Assembly (NCBI RefSeq): GCF_014595995.2
Contig: NZ_CP063989.1
Coordinates: forward strand, 1,178,001-1,242,000
DNA from: Actinomyces respiraculi
GTDB taxonomy: Bacteria; Actinomycetota; Actinomycetes; Actinomycetales; Actinomycetaceae
Direction of reading: 5' to 3'
DNA: 64,000 nt
Within the stretch, counting starts at the first letter, position 1. The number at the start of each line of letters is the position of its first letter. Under the pieces are notes generated by a model. It had not been told where the DNA came from, searched no databases, and was given only the letters and a program-made list of their open reading frames with translations. The position numbers and the translations under genes are program-made. Positions 55,323 to 64,000 of this stretch are shown here, piece after piece.

Positions 55323-56909
55323 TCAGCACACCTCGACGGCCGTCCTCTGCAGCGGCAGGCCGCCAACGAAACGGTCGAGGTAGCGGGCGTACTCGGCGAC
55401 CTCCTCGGGCGTGGCCTCGATGGTGACCTCCTGGGCGCCCGCGAAGACAGCCTCGTCCAGGTAGTCCTCCAGACTGCGCCCCTGGGACCACAGGCGGTAG
55501 CCGGCGAGCAGCGCCATGCCCCAGGCGCCGCCCTCGGAAGCCGTGGCGGCCACGGACACGGGGGTATCGAAGGCCGCGGCGAGGGTGCGCTGGGGGATCC
55601 CGGGGGTGGTGAAGATGCCGCCGTGCGCGTGCATGGAGTCGATGCGCACGTTGGTGGCGCCGCGCAGGATGCGCACGCCGTGCGCCATCGCCGCGAAGAG
55701 GGCGAACAGGTGCGAGCGCATGAGGCCGGCGAGGCTGAAGCGGGCCTCCGGGCGGCGCACGGTGAGCGGACGTCCCTCGCTGAGCCCGACGAGCGCGTCA
55801 CCGGAGAGGAAGTTGTAGCTCATGACACCGGCCTCATCCATCGAGCCCTCGGCTGCGGCGCCGAGCAGGATGTCGAAGAGCGCCCCGCGCTCAACCGGGG
55901 CCCCGATGACCTGGGCGAACTGGGAGAAGACCTCCACCCAGGCGTTGAGGTCCGAGGTGCAGGTGTTGGCGTGGGCCATGGCGACGGGGGCGCCCGAGGG
56001 CGTGGCGACGAGGTCGATCTCCTCGATGAGGGTGCGCAGGGGCTCCTCGAGGACGATCATCGCGAAGGCGCTGGTGCCGGCTGAGACGTTGCCGGTGCGC
56101 GGTCGTACGGCGTTGGTGGCGACCATGCCGGTGCCGGCGTCGCCCTCCGGCGGGCACAGCGGGACGCCGGGGTGCAGGACGCCGGTGGGGTCGAGCAGGG
56201 CGGCGCCCTCAGCGGTGAGGGTGCCGGCCTCCTGCCCGGCGAGGGCGACGTCGGGCAGAACGTCTCTCAGGGACCACGTGACGGCGGGCTCGGCGGCGAT
56301 GAGGTCGTCGAAGGCCTCAAGCATGGTGGTGTCGAAGGAGCGGTTGTCGGGGCCGATGGGGAAGACGCCGGAGGCCTCGCCGACGCCCAGGACGTGGCGG
56401 CCGGTCAACCGCCAGTGGACGTAGCCGGCGAGCGTGGTGACGCGGTCGATGGAGGGCACGTGGGCCTCGTGGCCGGTGACGGCGTGGTGGAGGTGGGAGA
56501 CGGTCCAGCGCTGGGGGATGTTGAGCCCGAAGCGCTGGGAGAGCGTGCGCGAGGAGCTGGCGGTCATGGTGTTGCGCCACGTGCGGAAGCGGGTGAGGAG
56601 GTTGCCATCGGCGTCGAGGGGGATGTAGCCGTGCATCATCGCGGAGACGCCGATGGCTCCGGTACTCGTGAGCTCGACGCCGTGGCGGGCGCGCAGGTCG
56701 GTGGCGAGGGCGGCGTAGGCGCCCTGGAGGCCGGCGACGATCTCCTCAAGGGAGTAAGTCCAGATGCCCTCGACGAGGGAGTTCTCCCAGTCGTGGCCGC
56801 CGGTGGCCAGGACGGTGCCGGAGGGGTTGGTCAGGACGGCCTTGATGCGGGTCGAGCCGAGCTCGATGCCGAGGGCGGTGCGGGTCAGGTCGAGGGTGGG
56901 GGTGCTCAT
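55323..56909 (-). CDS. FGGY-family carbohydrate kinase
   Basis: 528 residues. The N-terminal phosphate-1 motif ALGIELGSTRIKAVL and the C-terminal ATPase motif region place it in the FGGY (xylulokinase/ribulokinase/gluconate kinase) family. VSAGTSAFAMIVLEEPL is the conserved domain-2 start. The sugar substrate is unknown; xylulokinase-like is the nearest guess. Its promoter carries a LacI-type operator, so it belongs to the same regulon as the beta-galactosidase genes. ATG at 56909. Confidence 0.85.
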   Translation of the reverse strand: MSTPTLDLTRTALGIELGSTRIKAVLTNPSGTVLATGGHDWENSLVEGIWTYSLEEIVAGLQGAYAALATDLRARHGVELTSTGAIGVSAMMHGYIPLDADGNLLTRFRTWRNTMTASSSRTLSQRFGLNIPQRWTVSHLHHAVTGHEAHVPSIDRVTTLAGYVHWRLTGRHVLGVGEASGVFPIGPDNRSFDTTMLEAFDDLIAAEPAVTWSLRDVLPDVALAGQEAGTLTAEGAALLDPTGVLHPGVPLCPPEGDAGTGMVATNAVRPRTGNVSAGTSAFAMIVLEEPLRTLIEEIDLVATPSGAPVAMAHANTCTSDLNAWVEVFSQFAQVIGAPVERGALFDILLGAAAEGSMDEAGVMSYNFLSGDALVGLSEGRPLTVRRPEARFSLAGLMRSHLFALFAAMAHGVRILRGATNVRIDSMHAHGGIFTTPGIPQRTLAAAFDTPVSVAATASEGGAWGMALLAGYRLWSQGRSLEDYLDEAVFAGAQEVTIEATPEEVAEYARYLDRFVGGLPLQRTAVEVC

Positions 56910-57010
56910 CCGTGGGTGCTCCGTGGGTGGTCGTGCTGCTCGGCCGCGGGTGGTCGGGGCCGACGGCGATCGGCGCCGGGCGGCATCGTCCGGGCCTGGT
57001 CTCGGGGCCG

Positions 57011-57040
57011 AGTGTAGTGAGACAGAGCATGAAATGTGAA
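57011..57040 (-). promoter_or_regulatory. promoter of the FGGY kinase gene
   Basis: Reverse-strand TTCACA (57035-57040) and TACACT (57011-57016), spaced 18 bp. The -35 is overlapped by the operator palindrome, so repressor binding would block it. Confidence 0.55.
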
Positions 57041-57047
57041 CGTTCAC
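57036..57047 (-). promoter_or_regulatory. GTGAACGTTCAC operator
   Basis: A perfect 12-bp palindrome with a central CG, typical of LacI-family sites, over the -35 of the kinase promoter and 23 bp from the 3' end of the LacI gene. Confidence 0.65.
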
Positions 57048-57069
57048 CCCGGGGTGGTCCACGCTGCGC

Positions 57070-61319
<4,250 letters not shown>

Positions 61320-61320
61320 C

Positions 61321-61773
61321 ATGAGGGTCTTCACCGACCTCGGGCAGGTGCGCACCCTCCTGGCCGGCACCAAGAAGTGGGACCGGGCCCTCCAGGCCAT
61401 TGAGGCCGCCACCCGCGCCCCGACGGGGATCGCGTTCTCCGTCGGCGACTCCCTCACCTGGCGCCGCATCGACGCCGGCGAGCGCGAGACGGACCTCGTC
61501 CTGCGCCGCCGCTACCAGCGGGTCGTCCACTGCCTCGCCGGCAGCGTCTCCATCGACGTCAGCCGCTGCACGAGGCCCGTCGGCCCGTACAGCGACCTCA
61601 ACGACCGGCAGGCGGTCAGCGCCGTCGAGGGCACGCGGACAACGTGCGTCATCACGGCCGGGCAGACGGTGCGCGTCGACATCGACGAGGCCACCCGCCT
61701 CGTTCCCTCCGACGACTTCGACGGAGTGCTGCTCCACCTCACGGTCGAGGGCCGCAGCCTGCCCAACAAGTAA
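61321..61773 (+). CDS. YhcH/YjgK/YiaL family protein, EbgC-like beta subunit
   Basis: 150 residues, starting 1 nt after lacZ. DUF386 family, cupin-like, with a conserved WRRIDAGERETDLV region. EbgC in E. coli is required for full beta-galactosidase activity; other members act on sialic acid or alginate oligosaccharides. Position directly behind the alpha subunit supports the Ebg role. Confidence 0.85.
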   Translation: MRVFTDLGQVRTLLAGTKKWDRALQAIEAATRAPTGIAFSVGDSLTWRRIDAGERETDLVLRRRYQRVVHCLAGSVSIDVSRCTRPVGPYSDLNDRQAVSAVEGTRTTCVITAGQTVRVDIDEATRLVPSDDFDGVLLHLTVEGRSLPNK

Positions 61774-61791
61774 CCCCAACCCGACACCTAG

Positions 61792-63279
<1,488 letters not shown>

Positions 63280-63303
63280 GCCCGTCGCGCCTGTAAGCCC
63301 CCT

Positions 63304-63341
63304 CGTCGGGGCCCGTCCCTCACGGTCGGCGGGCCCCGACG
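63304..63341 (+). terminator. hairpin terminator after the lac-type operon
   Basis: Perfect 12-bp stem (63304-63315 with 63330-63341) and 14-nt loop, 24 nt after the permease stop. Confidence 0.8.
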
Positions 63342-63470
63342 ACGCCGCCCGACGGTCTTTGCGACGGTAAGCGGCTCGACGTGAGTGCGTCCCGTCCCGA
63401 ACGGCCGCCCGTGCCGCCCGGTTCCCGATAGCCTGGCGCCCCCGCCCCCACCTGACAGAGAGGTCAGCAC

Positions 63471-64000
63471 ATGGCTCTGTACGAGGTCCCCTTCGCCTCC
63501 GCCAACGGCCGCGACGAGATCAAGGCCTGGATCTACACCCCCGCCACCATCCGCCCGCGCGGCATCGTCCAGCTCGTCCATGGGCTCGGCGAGCACTCGC
63601 GCCGCTACCTCCACCTCATCGCCACGCTCCTCGAGCACGGCTACGTCGTCGCCGCCGACGACCACGCAGGCCACGGCGCGACCGCCATGGCGTCGGGCAT
63701 CTGGCAGGACGCCGGCGAGCACGGTGACAAGGTGGTCGTCGAGGACGAGCGGCGCCTGCGCGAGATCGTCACCGAGCGCTTCCCCGACCTGCCCTACATC
63801 CTCTTCGGCCACTCCTGGGGATCCATGATCGCCCGGGCCCTGAGCGCCACCCATCCCGAGGGCCTCGCGGGCGCCATCTACTGTGGCCCCGTCGCCCACA
63901 TGCGTGGCCTCGAGGACCCTGCCGTGGAGCAGGCCCTCGACACCGCCATCGCCGAGCGCGGCGGGGAGGCCCTCGACACCGACGGCCTGTCCGCCCTCAT
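63471..64000 (+). CDS. alpha/beta hydrolase, monoacylglycerol lipase-like (3' end outside the window)
   Basis: 176 residues visible; the gene runs off the window end. Serine-hydrolase family S33/Hydrolase_4: oxyanion region QLVHGLGEHSRRY (about residue 34), DDHAGHG, and the nucleophile GHSWGS (about residue 113). It should hydrolyse a lipid or acyl ester. ATG at 63471 follows GAGAGG. The catalytic Asp and His lie beyond the window. Confidence 0.88.
   Translation, partial: MALYEVPFASANGRDEIKAWIYTPATIRPRGIVQLVHGLGEHSRRYLHLIATLLEHGYVVAADDHAGHGATAMASGIWQDAGEHGDKVVVEDERRLREIVTERFPDLPYILFGHSWGSMIARALSATHPEGLAGAIYCGPVAHMRGLEDPAVEQALDTAIAERGGEALDTDGLSAL

Overview
This 64 kb window is a piece of a high-GC Gram-positive chromosome, most likely from the Actinomycetaceae (Actinomyces/Schaalia type). 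The evidence is the gene order infB-rbfA-truB-ribF-rpsO-pnp-dapB-dapA, a division cluster without ftsA but with sepF, yggT and divIVA after ftsZ, actinobacterial families (PAC2, DUF3040, HelD/HelR-like ATPase), many GTG/TTG starts, and strong GC-rich hairpin terminators. Many genes carry a TAGGCT-like -10 box 6-7 nt before the start codon, which is the pattern of leaderless mRNAs.

Layout. 1-6.2 kb: translation and ribosome assembly (infB 3' part, rbfA, truB, a Cys/His-rich small protein, ribF, rpsO), interrupted at 1.3-2.4 kb by a reverse-strand pair encoding an exported Cys-rich precursor and a small membrane protein. 6.4-8.6 kb: a tetR-MFS efflux-truncated permease operon with a clear promoter and palindromic operator. 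8.9-16.3 kb: pnp, an M16 protease, dapB, a tetR remnant, a GNAT enzyme and dapA. 16.3-26.1 kb: two tandem fadD-like acyl-CoA synthetases, a HelD/HelR-like ATPase, a PAC2 protein, an MFS transporter and a spermidine-synthase-like protein. 26.2-27.9 kb: a lower-GC island with a second exported-precursor/membrane-protein pair (the precursor is frameshifted in a G7 run), an IS481-type transposase fragment and a 20-bp-period inverted repeat array. 27.9-29.7 kb: dinB and a DUF3040 protein.

30.1-50.7 kb is the complete division and cell wall (dcw) cluster: mraZ with five 10-bp-spaced operator boxes, rsmH, ftsL, ftsI, murE, murF, mraY, murD, ftsW, murG, murC, ftsQ, ftsZ, pgeF, sepF, yggT and divIVA, then lspA and an rluD-family synthase. 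Most of its genes overlap by 4 bp and are probably translationally coupled. 50.9-55.3 kb: dnaE, an S4-domain protein and an unknown protein.

55.3-63.3 kb is a sugar-utilisation locus: FGGY kinase and LacI regulator on the reverse strand, and an Ebg-type beta-galactosidase (alpha plus beta subunit) and an APC-family permease on the forward strand, with palindromic operators in both promoter regions. The window ends inside an alpha/beta hydrolase gene.

The most unusual content is the pair of unrelated but architecturally similar exported-precursor plus small-membrane-protein loci (1.33-2.45 kb and 26.35-27.2 kb), which look like bacteriocin/immunity modules. The second is apparently switched off or phase-variable through a homopolymer. 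The pairing of an amino-acid-type permease with a beta-galactosidase and kinase is the other lead.
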